Below the pieces are notes generated by a model. The model worked only from the letters and a program-made list of their open reading frames with translations, did no database searches and was not told the origin of the DNA. The position numbers were made by a program, and so were the translations under genes. This document shows, in pieces, positions 17,353 to 25,515 of a stretch of 64,000 bases of DNA; the stretch's first letter is position 1; every line of letters starts with the position of its first letter. Origin of the DNA: Kineococcus endophyticus (GTDB lineage Bacteria > Actinomycetota > Actinomycetes > Actinomycetales > Kineococcaceae); assembly GCF_040796495.1 (NCBI RefSeq), contig NZ_JBFNQN010000001.1, positions 405,524 through 469,523 of the forward strand, given 5' to 3'.

Positions 17353-18809
17353 CGGCGGCCGGACCGGACCCGGGGCCGCTCGGTCGGGGCGTCCAGGGAG
17401 CCCGGCGGGTCCAGGCGCACGGTGGGGGTCGCGAGGTCGGTCGTCCGGCGGGTGCGACCGGACCGGTGCCCGCGCCGTCGCGAGTGGTCCAGGACGACGC
17501 CGAGGACGGTGGCCCGCACCATCTCCAGGTCGCGCAGCGCCTCGGCCAGCTCACGGCGGCGGGTGGCCGGGCTCTCGGCGACCAGGGCGACCCCGTCCAC
17601 CCGGGCCGCCAGCACGGCGGCGTCGGTGGCCTCCAGGACGGGCGGCGCGGTGATGAGGACGACGTCGAACTGGGTCCGCAGGTCGGCGAGGATCCGCTGC
17701 AGCGCAGCCGACCCGACGAGCTGGTCGGTGGTCTCGGCCATCGCCTCGGCCAGTTCCCCGCGCAGGGTGCCCGCCGGCAGCACAGCCGGTCCGTCGAGCT
17801 CGCTGCGGCGCAGGGCGGCGGCGACCGGCAGCCCGTCGACGAGGACGTCGACGAGCCCGGGCCCGGAGCCGAGCCCCAGCGTGCGGGCCAGCACCGGCGA
17901 GCGCAGGTCGGCCTCGAGCAGCAGCACCCGCGTCTCGTGGTCGGCCACCGCCCGCGCCAGCTCCAGCGCCAGGTCCGGTGCCCCGTCCCCGGCCGCGGAG
18001 GCCAGGACGACCTGCTGCGCCGACCCGTCGGCGGCGAGGAAGCGCAGGTTGGCCCGCAGCCGCCGGACGGCCTGCGTCCGGTCCCCGCGGGCCGCAGCGC
18101 GCCCAGAACCCCGCTGCCGGCGGGTCCTGCCGCGCCGGCGCACCGCGTCGCGGGGCGGGACGGCCGCCAGGACGGGCACGTCGCTGACGTCGAGGACGTC
18201 GTCGGCGTCGCGGACGCGGGTGTCGAGGACCTCGCGCGCCACGACGAACCCGACGACGAGCAGCAGGCCCAGGACCGCGCCGATCCCGGCGTCCAGCCGG
18301 CGGTCCGGCGAGAACGGCACTCGCGGGGCGGTGGCCGGGGTCACCGTCGTCACCTCGATGGCGGTGGTCCCGCGCGGGGACAGCGACTCCGTGGCGTCGG
18401 CGAGCTGGTCCCCGACGGCGTTGGCGATGGCGGCCGCGGACGCGCCGCTGCCGGCGACGGCCGTGATGTCGAGGAGCACGGTGTCCTGCTGGGACTCCAC
18501 GCTGACCCGGTCGGCGAGGTCGCCGGGCGTGGTGTCGAGCCCGAGCTGGTCGACGACGGGCTGCAGGACCGTCGGTGTCGTGGCCAGGCGGACGTAGGAC
18601 TGGACGAGGCTGCGCGTGTAGGAGGACCCCTGCGCGAGCTCGCCGATCGACTGCCCCTGGCCGGGGGAGAGGTAGACGCTCGCGGTCGCCCGGTACTGCG
18701 GTTCGGTGCGGAAGCTCGCGCCGTAGCCCAGGGTCCCGCCGACGGCGAAGCACAGCAGCAGCGCCAGCCAGGACCGTCGCAGCAGTGCGAGGTACGCGAA
18801 CAGGTCCAC
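17349..18809 (-). CDS. Wzz-type chain-length protein fused to a degenerate BY-kinase domain
   Basis: The 486-residue protein has a Wnt N-terminal Wzz architecture: membrane segment at about 12-30, a periplasmic domain, and a second membrane segment at about 174-193. A cytoplasmic CpsD/Wzc-like domain follows. Key ATPase motifs have decayed: the P-loop position (about 267-280) reads LASAAGDGAPDLA with no GK[ST], the Walker A' position reads LLLEADLRSP, and the Walker B position (about 382-390) reads FDVVLITAP with no aspartate. The C-terminal tail contains no tyrosine. It should therefore regulate polymer length without kinase activity. GTG at 18809 has AAGGGG about 5 bases upstream. It is the first gene of a leftward pair with the polymerase. 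Confidence 0.88.
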   Translation of the reverse strand: MDLFAYLALLRRSWLALLLCFAVGGTLGYGASFRTEPQYRATASVYLSPGQGQSIGELAQGSSYTRSLVQSYVRLATTPTVLQPVVDQLGLDTTPGDLADRVSVESQQDTVLLDITAVAGSGASAAAIANAVGDQLADATESLSPRGTTAIEVTTVTPATAPRVPFSPDRRLDAGIGAVLGLLLVVGFVVAREVLDTRVRDADDVLDVSDVPVLAAVPPRDAVRRRGRTRRQRGSGRAAARGDRTQAVRRLRANLRFLAADGSAQQVVLASAAGDGAPDLALELARAVADHETRVLLLEADLRSPVLARTLGLGSGPGLVDVLVDGLPVAAALRRSELDGPAVLPAGTLRGELAEAMAETTDQLVGSAALQRILADLRTQFDVVLITAPPVLEATDAAVLAARVDGVALVAESPATRRRELAEALRDLEMVRATVLGVVLDHSRRRGHRSGRTRRTTDLATPTVRLDPPGSLDAPTERPRVRSGRR

Positions 18810-18837
18810 GGGTCCCCTTCCCTGGCCGTCGCCCTCC

Positions 18838-18853
18838 GCAGTCGGGCGACTGC
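18838..18853. promoter_or_regulatory. Dyad in the divergent wzz/wzx promoter region
   Basis: GCAGTCG and CGACTGC form perfect 7-bp arms with a 2-base spacer, directly beside the A/T-rich TGCAAATATAGG (18851-18862), which is the only A/T island between the divergent genes. It could be an operator controlling both transcripts. The regulator is unknown. Confidence 0.45.
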
Positions 18854-18890
18854 AAATATAGGTGCCTCACCCGGGGGAGGAGCACATTCG

Positions 18891-20288
18891 GTGAGGAGTG
18901 TTCTACGTGCTGCCAGAGCGCGGGGGTCAAAGGTCGGCAGGAGGGTCGGCGGAGGGGACGCCGCGACGTGGCGGTCGGTGGGTCGCAGCGCCGGCGCCAA
19001 GCTCCTGGTCATGGGGGTCTCGGGCCTCGTCTCGATCGTCTCGATCCGCCTCGTGCTCGGGCACTACGGCGTGGAGGCGTACGCCCAGTACGGCCTGCTG
19101 GTCTCGATCGCCGCGCTGCTGCCGTTCGCCGACCTCGGCATGGGCGCGGCCGTCCTCAACAGCGTCGCGGGCTCGGACGACCCCGCCCGGGACGACCACG
19201 TGCGGCGCACCCTGGTCGGCGTCTACCGCGTCGTCGCGCTCTCGGGTCTCCTGCTCGCCGCGGTCGGCGTCCTCGTCACGCTCGCCGGCGGCTGGCCCGT
19301 CCTCCTGGGGGACGGGCTGCTGCCGGGGTCCGGGCCCGCGGCGGCCCTGGCCTGCGTCGTCCTGTTCTGCCTGACGCTGCCGCTCGCGGTGGGCCAGCGG
19401 ATCCTCACGGCCCTAGGCCGCAACCACGTGCGCATCCTCGTCCAGGGCCTGGCCTCGCCGATCTTCGCGACGACCGTCGCCGTCCTCGTCCTCACCGGAG
19501 GAGGTCGCGGGGGCGGGTACCTCGCGGCCTTCTCCTACGCCGGCGGCGCGCTCATCGCCGCCGTCGGCTCCGTCGTCGCGTTCCGCTCCCTGCCCGGGCT
19601 GGCCCGCCGCGTCCTCCACGACGTGTGGCGCGTCCGGTCCGTCCGCGGCGCGCCCGTCCTCGGCGTGGCCGGCCCCTGGCTCGTCCTGACCCTGGCGCTG
19701 CCGGTGGCCATGCAGACCGACCGCCTCCTGCTCAGCCACCTGTCGACCCCGACCGACCTCGCCGAGTACGGCCTGGGGTTCTCGCTGTTCTCCCTGCTGT
19801 CCCAGACGGTCAGCGCGGCCGGGGTCGCGCTCTGGCCGGTCTTCGCGCGCGCCCGCAGCACCGGGGAGGTCCGGTCCCCGTTCGGGATGGCCGCCGCCTT
19901 CGGGGTGGGCGCGGCGTTCGCCGCCGCCGTCCTGGCGCTGCTGCTGCCCTGGGTCGTCCCGGTCGTCAGCGACGGGGCCGTCCGGCTCGACGGGTGGCTC
20001 ACCGGTGGGCTCGTGGCGCTCGTCGTGGTGCAGGCGGCGAACTACCCGCTGGGGATGTACATGACCGACGCCGCGGGCCTGCGCTTCCAGGTGCCGCCCG
20101 TGCTGCTCATGGTCCCGCTCAACCTCGGCCTGTCCTGGTGGCTGACGCTGCAGGTGGGCGCCGGGGGGCCCGTCGTCGGGTCGGCCGTCGCGGTCGCCCT
20201 GTGCCAGCTGGCCCCCGGCGTCTTCTACGTCGGGCGGGACCTGCGGCGGCGCAGGGCCTCCCGGGCGGAGCTGCTGCCGCTACCGTGA
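18891..20288 (+). CDS. Wzx-type polysaccharide flippase
   Basis: The 465-residue protein has 12-14 hydrophobic segments and begins with AGAKLLVMGVSGLVSIVSIRL, the usual start of Wzx/MATE-like oligosaccharide flippases of the MOP superfamily. These move lipid-linked repeat units across the membrane for Wzy-type polymerisation. The GTG at 18891 is preceded by GGGGGAGG at 18873-18880; the same frame is open far upstream but there it lies antisense to the wzz-like gene. It is divergent from wzz and followed 4 bases later by a glycosyltransferase gene. Together with the Wzy-like and Wzz-like proteins it indicates a Wzx/Wzy-dependent pathway. Confidence 0.88.
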   Translation: MRSVLRAARARGSKVGRRVGGGDAATWRSVGRSAGAKLLVMGVSGLVSIVSIRLVLGHYGVEAYAQYGLLVSIAALLPFADLGMGAAVLNSVAGSDDPARDDHVRRTLVGVYRVVALSGLLLAAVGVLVTLAGGWPVLLGDGLLPGSGPAAALACVVLFCLTLPLAVGQRILTALGRNHVRILVQGLASPIFATTVAVLVLTGGGRGGGYLAAFSYAGGALIAAVGSVVAFRSLPGLARRVLHDVWRVRSVRGAPVLGVAGPWLVLTLALPVAMQTDRLLLSHLSTPTDLAEYGLGFSLFSLLSQTVSAAGVALWPVFARARSTGEVRSPFGMAAAFGVGAAFAAAVLALLLPWVVPVVSDGAVRLDGWLTGGLVALVVVQAANYPLGMYMTDAAGLRFQVPPVLLMVPLNLGLSWWLTLQVGAGGPVVGSAVAVALCQLAPGVFYVGRDLRRRRASRAELLPLP

Positions 20289-20292
20289 GCCG

Positions 20293-21426
20293 GTGGACGG
20301 CGTCGCGGCGCAGGGCGGTCCGGGCGGGGGCGCGGGCGGCCGGGCCCGGGTCTACCGGACCCTGCGCTCCGCCCACCTCGAGCAGGCCCTGCAGCTCGCC
20401 CCTGCCCTCGTCGTGCACCGGCAGCGGCGCTACGACTTCGACGAGACCCTCGCCGCCCGGCTCGACGTCGTGCAGGCCGGTCCCTGGGCCGCGGCCCTCC
20501 TCCTGCTGCGCCGCGGCGTCCGCCAGGTCGAGGTCAACGAACCCCTCATGCGCGGCGCCGTCCGCGACACCGCCCGCACCGTCGCCGCGCTGCGCCTGGT
20601 CGGGGCGCTCACCGGCCGTCGGGTCCAGGTCGTCGCGTACGGCATCGAGAACCTCGACCCCTACGCCGCGCCGCTGCCCTCCCCGCGGTGGCGCGCCGCC
20701 GCGGCGCGGGACCTGGACCGGCGCCTGAGCCGCTTCGTGTGGCGACGGCTCGACCGGTTCGCCAGCGGCACCGCCGCCGCCCGCGACCTGTACGCCGCGA
20801 CCCTCCCCGCCACGCGCGCCGCACAGCGCCTCGTCCCCGCCGTCCCCGCGCCGTGCGACTGCCCACCGCAGGACCGGCCGGCCGGGCGGGTGCTCTTCCT
20901 CGGCGCGTTCTCCGAGCGCAAGGGGTTCGCTGACCTGCGGCGGGCCTGGCCCGGTGTCACGGCGACGTGCCCGCACGCCCGGCTGCAGCTCGTGGGGCAG
21001 GGGGCGATGCTCGCCGAGGCCGAGCGGTGGGCGGCGCAGGACCCCACCGTCGAACTCCTCCTCGACCCGCCCCGCACGCGCGTCCACGAGGAGCTGCGCC
21101 GCGCCGCCGTCCTCGTCCTGCCGTCCCGGCGGACGGTCCGCTGGCGGGAGCAGGTCGGCCGTCCCCTCGTCGAGGGGCTGGCCCACGGGTGCACCGTGGT
21201 CACCACGACCGAGACCGGTCTCGCCCCCTGGCTGGCCGAGCACGGCCACACCGTCCTCGCACCGGACCGCGTCGACCCGCCGGCCGACGGGCTGACGACG
21301 GCGCTCGCGGACGCGGTCCGGGCGGGCCGGTCCGCGGCGGCGGTCCTGGCCGACCTGCCCGTGCGCGACGGACGGCTGGCGGCGGACGACTGGCTCTTCG
21401 AGGACGCGGGGCTCACCCGCGGGTGA
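20293..21426 (+). CDS. Family 4-like glycosyltransferase
   Basis: The 377-residue protein is a GT-B-type glycosyltransferase. The N-terminal half is divergent (HRQRRYDFDETLAARLDVVQ). The C-terminal half has the donor-domain features VLFLGAFSERKGFADL (about 198-213), a LQLVGQG block and GRPLVEGLAHGCTVVTTTETGL (about 293-314). It starts at a GTG 4 bases after the flippase stop and probably shares its transcript. Its 3' end overlaps the convergent GT-C gene by 14 bases. Acceptor and donor are unknown. Confidence 0.85.
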   Translation: MDGVAAQGGPGGGAGGRARVYRTLRSAHLEQALQLAPALVVHRQRRYDFDETLAARLDVVQAGPWAAALLLLRRGVRQVEVNEPLMRGAVRDTARTVAALRLVGALTGRRVQVVAYGIENLDPYAAPLPSPRWRAAAARDLDRRLSRFVWRRLDRFASGTAAARDLYAATLPATRAAQRLVPAVPAPCDCPPQDRPAGRVLFLGAFSERKGFADLRRAWPGVTATCPHARLQLVGQGAMLAEAERWAAQDPTVELLLDPPRTRVHEELRRAAVLVLPSRRTVRWREQVGRPLVEGLAHGCTVVTTTETGLAPWLAEHGHTVLAPDRVDPPADGLTTALADAVRAGRSAAAVLADLPVRDGRLAADDWLFEDAGLTRG

Positions 21427-22987
21427 ACTCCACGACCTCGTCGAGGGGTCCGGACCACCGGCCGGCGACGACGTAGCCCGCCTGCGCCAGGGTCTCGTCA
21501 TCGGCGGCGACCGTCGCGTCGGTGGGCCGGCGCACCACCCAGACGGTGTCGTGGGCCGCCAGGTCCGCCGTGGCGGCGGCCAGCGGACGCGACCGCCCGG
21601 TCAGGTCGCCGGCGGCCGCGGGGGTGCGGGTCAGGGTCAGGTCCTCCAGGCCGGCGAAGCACCGCGGGTAGGCCACCGAGACGTTGCGCGTCGTGAGCGT
21701 CACCGTGCCGTCGACGGGTGGGCGCCGGGCGCCGAAGTACACGGCGTCGCCGGGGGATGCGCTGCGGCACAGGTGCTCGGCCGCCTGCGCCCAGTCCGAG
21801 GCGTCCTTGGCGTGCGGGGTGCGCTGGGAGGCCAGGACCGGCGCCGCGAGCAGGACCGCGAGCCCGGCGACCAGGAGCCGCCGGCGACCGGGCAGGGCCG
21901 CCAGGCCGCAGCCCAGCAGCACGGCGAGGGCCGGCGCGCTGAAGGCGAAGTAGCGGGGGTTGTACAGGGGACCGGCGCTCGCGGGGACGGCGAGCGCCGC
22001 GAGGACGACGAGCCCGCAGGGCACGAGCAGCCACGGCAGGCACCACCGGGCCACCGGCCCCGCCGCCGTCGACCGGGCCAGCGCGACGGCCACGAGAGCC
22101 CACCCGAGGGCGGCGAGCGCGACGGCCGCCGGCTGCCACCACGACCAGCTCCCGCCCGTGACGCCCGACCCGGCGCCCGAGCCGGCCGTCGGCGTCTCAC
22201 CGAGGAAGAACTGGTCCACGACGACCCGGCGGGCGAGCGCCAGCGGACCCGGCGCCGACCCGCCGAGCTGACCGCCCTGGCTGCGCACGAGGAGGACGAC
22301 GGGCGCCGACACCAGCCCGGCGGCACCCGCCGCCACCGCCCAGGGGAGGCGGCGGCGGGCCGGGACGTCGCGCAGCAGCAGGACGGTCGCCCCGTGGGCC
22401 ACCAGCAGGAGCAGCAGGTAGACGTCGACCACGACCCCGACGGCCGCGACGAGCGCGTACCCCGCCCACCAGCGCACCCGGGAGCCCCGGGGGGCGCCCA
22501 GGGCCCGGACCAGGAGCACCGTGGCCCAGACGGCCAGTGCCGTCGCGACGGCCGTGGGGCGCGCCTCGGTGCCGGACCAGGCCGTGCGCGGCAGCAGGGT
22601 GCAGACCGTCGCCGCGAGCAGGGCCGTCGAGGAGGACCCCGTCAGGCGTCGGGTGAGGACGAGCACGCCGACGGCGCCCGCGCCGACCGCCACGGCGCTG
22701 GGCAGCCGCAGCGCGAGGGGGCTGGTGCCCGCGACCTGGGTCCAGACGTGCATGGCCGCGTAGTAGAGGCCGTGCACCGCGTCGAGGTGCTGCAGCATCC
22801 GCCACAGGTCCGCCGGCGAGCGCTGGGCGGCGCTGAGCGTGGCCGCTTCGTCGGTCCACAGCGAGGGCCGCCAGGACCCGAGGGCGACGACGACGGTCGC
22901 GAGGAGGCCGACGAGGGGCAGCAGGACGGCGTCGCGCGGGCCGCGCCGCAGGGCGGGCCGGGCCTCCTCGCGGGTCGGGGCGCTCAT
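21413..22987 (-). CDS. GT-C membrane glycosyltransferase (family 39/ArnT-like)
   Basis: The 524-residue protein has about 11 hydrophobic segments. The first periplasmic loop carries SLWTDEAATLSAAQ (about 38-51), matching the conserved acidic DE pair of polyprenyl-phosphate-dependent GT-C enzymes. A C-terminal extracytoplasmic domain (about 400-524) follows the last helices. It probably adds a sugar from polyprenyl-phosphate to the polymer on the outer face, as in ArnT or actinobacterial mannosyltransferases. The ATG at 22987 overlaps the stop of the upstream gene (ATGA), which fixes the start; the open frame extends upstream with only Arg/Gly-rich shadow sequence. Confidence 0.85.
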   Translation of the reverse strand: MSAPTREEARPALRRGPRDAVLLPLVGLLATVVVALGSWRPSLWTDEAATLSAAQRSPADLWRMLQHLDAVHGLYYAAMHVWTQVAGTSPLALRLPSAVAVGAGAVGVLVLTRRLTGSSSTALLAATVCTLLPRTAWSGTEARPTAVATALAVWATVLLVRALGAPRGSRVRWWAGYALVAAVGVVVDVYLLLLLVAHGATVLLLRDVPARRRLPWAVAAGAAGLVSAPVVLLVRSQGGQLGGSAPGPLALARRVVVDQFFLGETPTAGSGAGSGVTGGSWSWWQPAAVALAALGWALVAVALARSTAAGPVARWCLPWLLVPCGLVVLAALAVPASAGPLYNPRYFAFSAPALAVLLGCGLAALPGRRRLLVAGLAVLLAAPVLASQRTPHAKDASDWAQAAEHLCRSASPGDAVYFGARRPPVDGTVTLTTRNVSVAYPRCFAGLEDLTLTRTPAAAGDLTGRSRPLAAATADLAAHDTVWVVRRPTDATVAADDETLAQAGYVVAGRWSGPLDEVVEFTRG

Positions 22988-24060
22988 GCCCGACCCGCGC
23001 CGACGGGGGTCCCGGCGTCGGTGGGGTCGTCGGCGCGGTGGCCGGCGGCCCGGTGGTAGAGCTCGGCGTGCGCGCGGCCCAGGACGTCCCAGTCCCGGGC
23101 CGACAGGTCCGGCCGCTCGGCCCGCGCCCCCGTGCGCACGCCGGCCCGCACGGCGGCCAGGGCGGCCGCGAGGTCCCCGGCGGACAGGTCGCCCTCGTAG
23201 ACGTGGACCCACCCCGGCCCCACCTCCGCGGCGCGGTCGGCGGCCGCGGGGCCGGCCGGCAGCAGGACGGGCCGGTCCAGGGACAGCGCCAGCAGCTGCG
23301 CCCCGGAGCCACCGCGCGGGGCGTAGGGCAGGACGACCAGTTCGGCGGCCGTCACGGCCAGCACCAGTTCGTCGTCCCCGACGTGGCGCAGGTCGAGGCG
23401 GACCCGCGGGTCGGCCGCGGCGGCCCGGCGCACGCGGCCGGCGAGGTCGGCGTCGGGGGCCGGGCCGAGGACGTGCAGGCTCGCCTCGCCGGGGACTCCG
23501 GCGAACGCGGTGAGCAGCGCCTCGACGCCCTTGTACGGCCGCAGCAGACCGGGGTGGACGAGGCGGCCGGGCACCGGCGCCGCCCGCGGGGCGTCGCGGT
23601 GGTGCGCCCGGTAGTCCCCGTGCGGCACGACCACGGCGGTCGAGCGGGGGCAGACCGCGCCGACGGTGCGGGTCGTCAGGTGCACGGTGAGCGTCGTGGC
23701 CGCGTCGAGCCGGCGCAGCAGGAAGCGCTCGACCGGACCCCCGTCCTCGTGGGGGGAGGGGTTGTGCACCGTGCGGACGACGGGCGTCCGCCGGGCCCGC
23801 ACCCGGGCCAGCAGGAGGCCGGTCCCCAGGGCCCGCAGGGCGCGCCCGGACCGGCGGCGGCTGCGCAGCAGGAGTTCGGGCCAGTGGACGTGCAGGACGT
23901 CGTGGTTCCCCAGCAGCGCCTCCCGCCAGGAGAACGTCCGCACGTCGACACCGGAGCCACCGCCGGCCGGCAACGATCCCAGGAACGCGGTCAGGTAGGG
24001 GTTCGAGGTGGGCCGGGGGGTCCGGAACGACTGCAGGACCACGGGTCTGCGGGGTCCCAC
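22984..24060 (-). CDS. Glycosyltransferase, GT-B fold
   Basis: The 358-residue protein begins VVLQSFRTP a few codons after its start, has the N-terminal acceptor region (HDVLHVHWPELLLRSRRR, about 57-74) and a GT4-like donor domain (HPGLLRPYKGVEALLTAF; LVVLPYAPRGGSGAQLLALSL near 260). The HVHWPE block is typical of family 4 enzymes of polysaccharide loci. GTG at 24060 follows the upstream stop by 5 bases; a second GTG at 24042 is equally possible. It belongs to a leftward set of four overlapping genes (25357 to 21413) that also includes the cytidylyltransferase and CDP-alcohol transferase, which hints that its acceptor may carry a phosphoalcohol. Confidence 0.85.
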   Translation of the reverse strand: MGPRRPVVLQSFRTPRPTSNPYLTAFLGSLPAGGGSGVDVRTFSWREALLGNHDVLHVHWPELLLRSRRRSGRALRALGTGLLLARVRARRTPVVRTVHNPSPHEDGGPVERFLLRRLDAATTLTVHLTTRTVGAVCPRSTAVVVPHGDYRAHHRDAPRAAPVPGRLVHPGLLRPYKGVEALLTAFAGVPGEASLHVLGPAPDADLAGRVRRAAAADPRVRLDLRHVGDDELVLAVTAAELVVLPYAPRGGSGAQLLALSLDRPVLLPAGPAAADRAAEVGPGWVHVYEGDLSAGDLAAALAAVRAGVRTGARAERPDLSARDWDVLGRAHAELYHRAAGHRADDPTDAGTPVGAGRA

Positions 24061-24065
24061 GGGTC

Positions 24066-24545
24066 TCAGCCGTTCGTCTCGATGAACTGCCGCAGCAGCG
24101 TCGACGTCGTCCCGTGCGTGTAGGGGAAGTAGACGACCCGGGCGCCGACGGCGGCCATGCTCGCCTCCAGCACGGCGCCCTTCGGGGTTCCGCGCCAGTC
24201 GTCGCCCTTGAACAGGACGTCGAAGTGCAGGCGCTGCCACATGGGCATCTTGTCGCTCGTGCAGTCGTCGACGACGACCCGGTCCACGAGGCTCAGGCTC
24301 TCGAGGATCTCCAGCCGTTCGACCAGCGGGATCACGGGGCGGCGGCCCTTGGTGGCGGCCAGCACCTCGTCGGTCACGGCGCCCACGACGAGTTCGTCGC
24401 AGGACTGCCGGGCCCGCCGCAGGATGTTCAGGTGCCCGACGTGGAACAGGTCCCACGCGCCCGGGACGTACCCGGTCGTGGGGCGCGAGCCGGGTTCCCC
24501 CGCGGGGGTCCGCAGGTCGAGGGTGCGGCCGGGACCGGCGCTCAC
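24066..24545 (-). CDS. TagD-like cytidylyltransferase
   Basis: The 159-residue protein is a nucleotidyltransferase of the HIGH superfamily. Motifs: GAWDLFHVGHLNILRRA (HxGH, about 27-43), RRPVIPLVERLEILESL, FKGDDWRGT (about 118-126) and a C-terminal YTHGTTSTLLRQFI that corresponds to the RTEGISTT block of glycerol-3-phosphate cytidylyltransferase TagD. It likely makes a CDP-alcohol such as CDP-glycerol, although ethanolamine-phosphate or RfaE2-type substrates cannot be excluded. The GTG at 24545 overlaps the stop of the CDP-alcohol phosphotransferase gene by 4 bases, so supplier and user of the CDP-alcohol are translated together. Confidence 0.85.
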   Translation of the reverse strand: MSAGPGRTLDLRTPAGEPGSRPTTGYVPGAWDLFHVGHLNILRRARQSCDELVVGAVTDEVLAATKGRRPVIPLVERLEILESLSLVDRVVVDDCTSDKMPMWQRLHFDVLFKGDDWRGTPKGAVLEASMAAVGARVVYFPYTHGTTSTLLRQFIETNG

Positions 24546-25357
24546 GACGGGGTCCCGTCGAGTGCGGCGACCTGCCGGTACCAGGCGACCATCGAGGCGG
24601 CGGTGACGAGGGTGAAACCGATCGCCAGCGCCCCGTAGACCCAGCCGAAGACGGCCGGCAGACCCGACAGGGCCGCCACCACGCACAGCACGCCGTAGTC
24701 GACGGGGACCGAGGCGAGGGAGCGGAGCGTGGAGTGCTGCCGCGCCTCGCCGACGGCGACCGTCGCCTGGCCGTCGCGCGTCCCGGCGCGCCGGCGCAGG
24801 TGGTCGTTGAGGACGATCGTGAAGAACCAGGTGCAGGAGACCGCGCTGAAGAGCAGCGGCAGCAGGAGCCACGCCTCCGGCCGGGGGTCCCAGCCGCGGT
24901 AGGCCGCGACGAGCACGGCGAGGTGGACGGTCGCGGTCTTCGCGGCGTCCACGACGTGGTCGAGCCACTCCCCGGCGCTGGACCCGCCCCCGCGCAGCCG
25001 CGCGAGCTGGCCGTCGGCGGCGTCGAGGGCGTACCCGAGCACGAGCAGGGCCGCGACGACGAGGCCGGTCCACCAGGCCGGGGGCAGCAGCGCGAGCGCG
25101 GCGATGCCCGCAGCGGTGCTCAGCCCGGAGAGGACGGTCACCTGGTTCGGGGCGAGGCCGAGGACGTGGGCGGCGGCCGCGAGCCGCCGGCCGAGGGGGC
25201 GGTTGACGAAGCGGGAGTAGGCGGGTGCGCCCTGGGCGCTCTTCTGGGCCCCGGACAGCCGGCGCACGGCGTCGGCGTAGCGCGGTCGGCCCGCGAGCGT
25301 GGGGACGTCCGTCCCCTGGTGCCGGGAGTCCTCCCGGGTCGTCCCTCCGGCGTTCAC
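24542..25357 (-). CDS. CDP-alcohol phosphatidyltransferase-family protein
   Basis: This membrane enzyme moves a phosphoalcohol or phosphatidyl group from a CDP-linked donor. The signature D-x2-DG-x2-AR-x8-G-x3-D-x3-D is complete (LDAADGQLARLRGGGS at about 130-145, then GEWLDHVVD), and five to six hydrophobic segments follow. The 271-residue start at GTG 25357 is chosen because a run of eight G residues lies 5-12 bases upstream; an ATG at 25405 and a GTG at 25414 give 16-19 extra residues. The presence of a long soluble N-terminus (about 60 residues) and the linked TagD-like gene suggest a polysaccharide-modifying role rather than bulk phospholipid synthesis. Confidence 0.87.
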   Translation of the reverse strand: MNAGGTTREDSRHQGTDVPTLAGRPRYADAVRRLSGAQKSAQGAPAYSRFVNRPLGRRLAAAAHVLGLAPNQVTVLSGLSTAAGIAALALLPPAWWTGLVVAALLVLGYALDAADGQLARLRGGGSSAGEWLDHVVDAAKTATVHLAVLVAAYRGWDPRPEAWLLLPLLFSAVSCTWFFTIVLNDHLRRRAGTRDGQATVAVGEARQHSTLRSLASVPVDYGVLCVVAALSGLPAVFGWVYGALAIGFTLVTAASMVAWYRQVAALDGTPS

Positions 25358-25515
25358 GTGCGGCCCCCCCCGGGTCCTCGTGGTGCGTGTGGTCCAGACT
25401 GCCATGCTGGTCACGCTGCGTGTACGAATTGCTAGACATCGTGGTGACGGTGCGTTCCCACGGGTGAGATGGTTACCGATCGACGAACTGCGGAGAGAGA
25501 CGGACGGTACACGTT

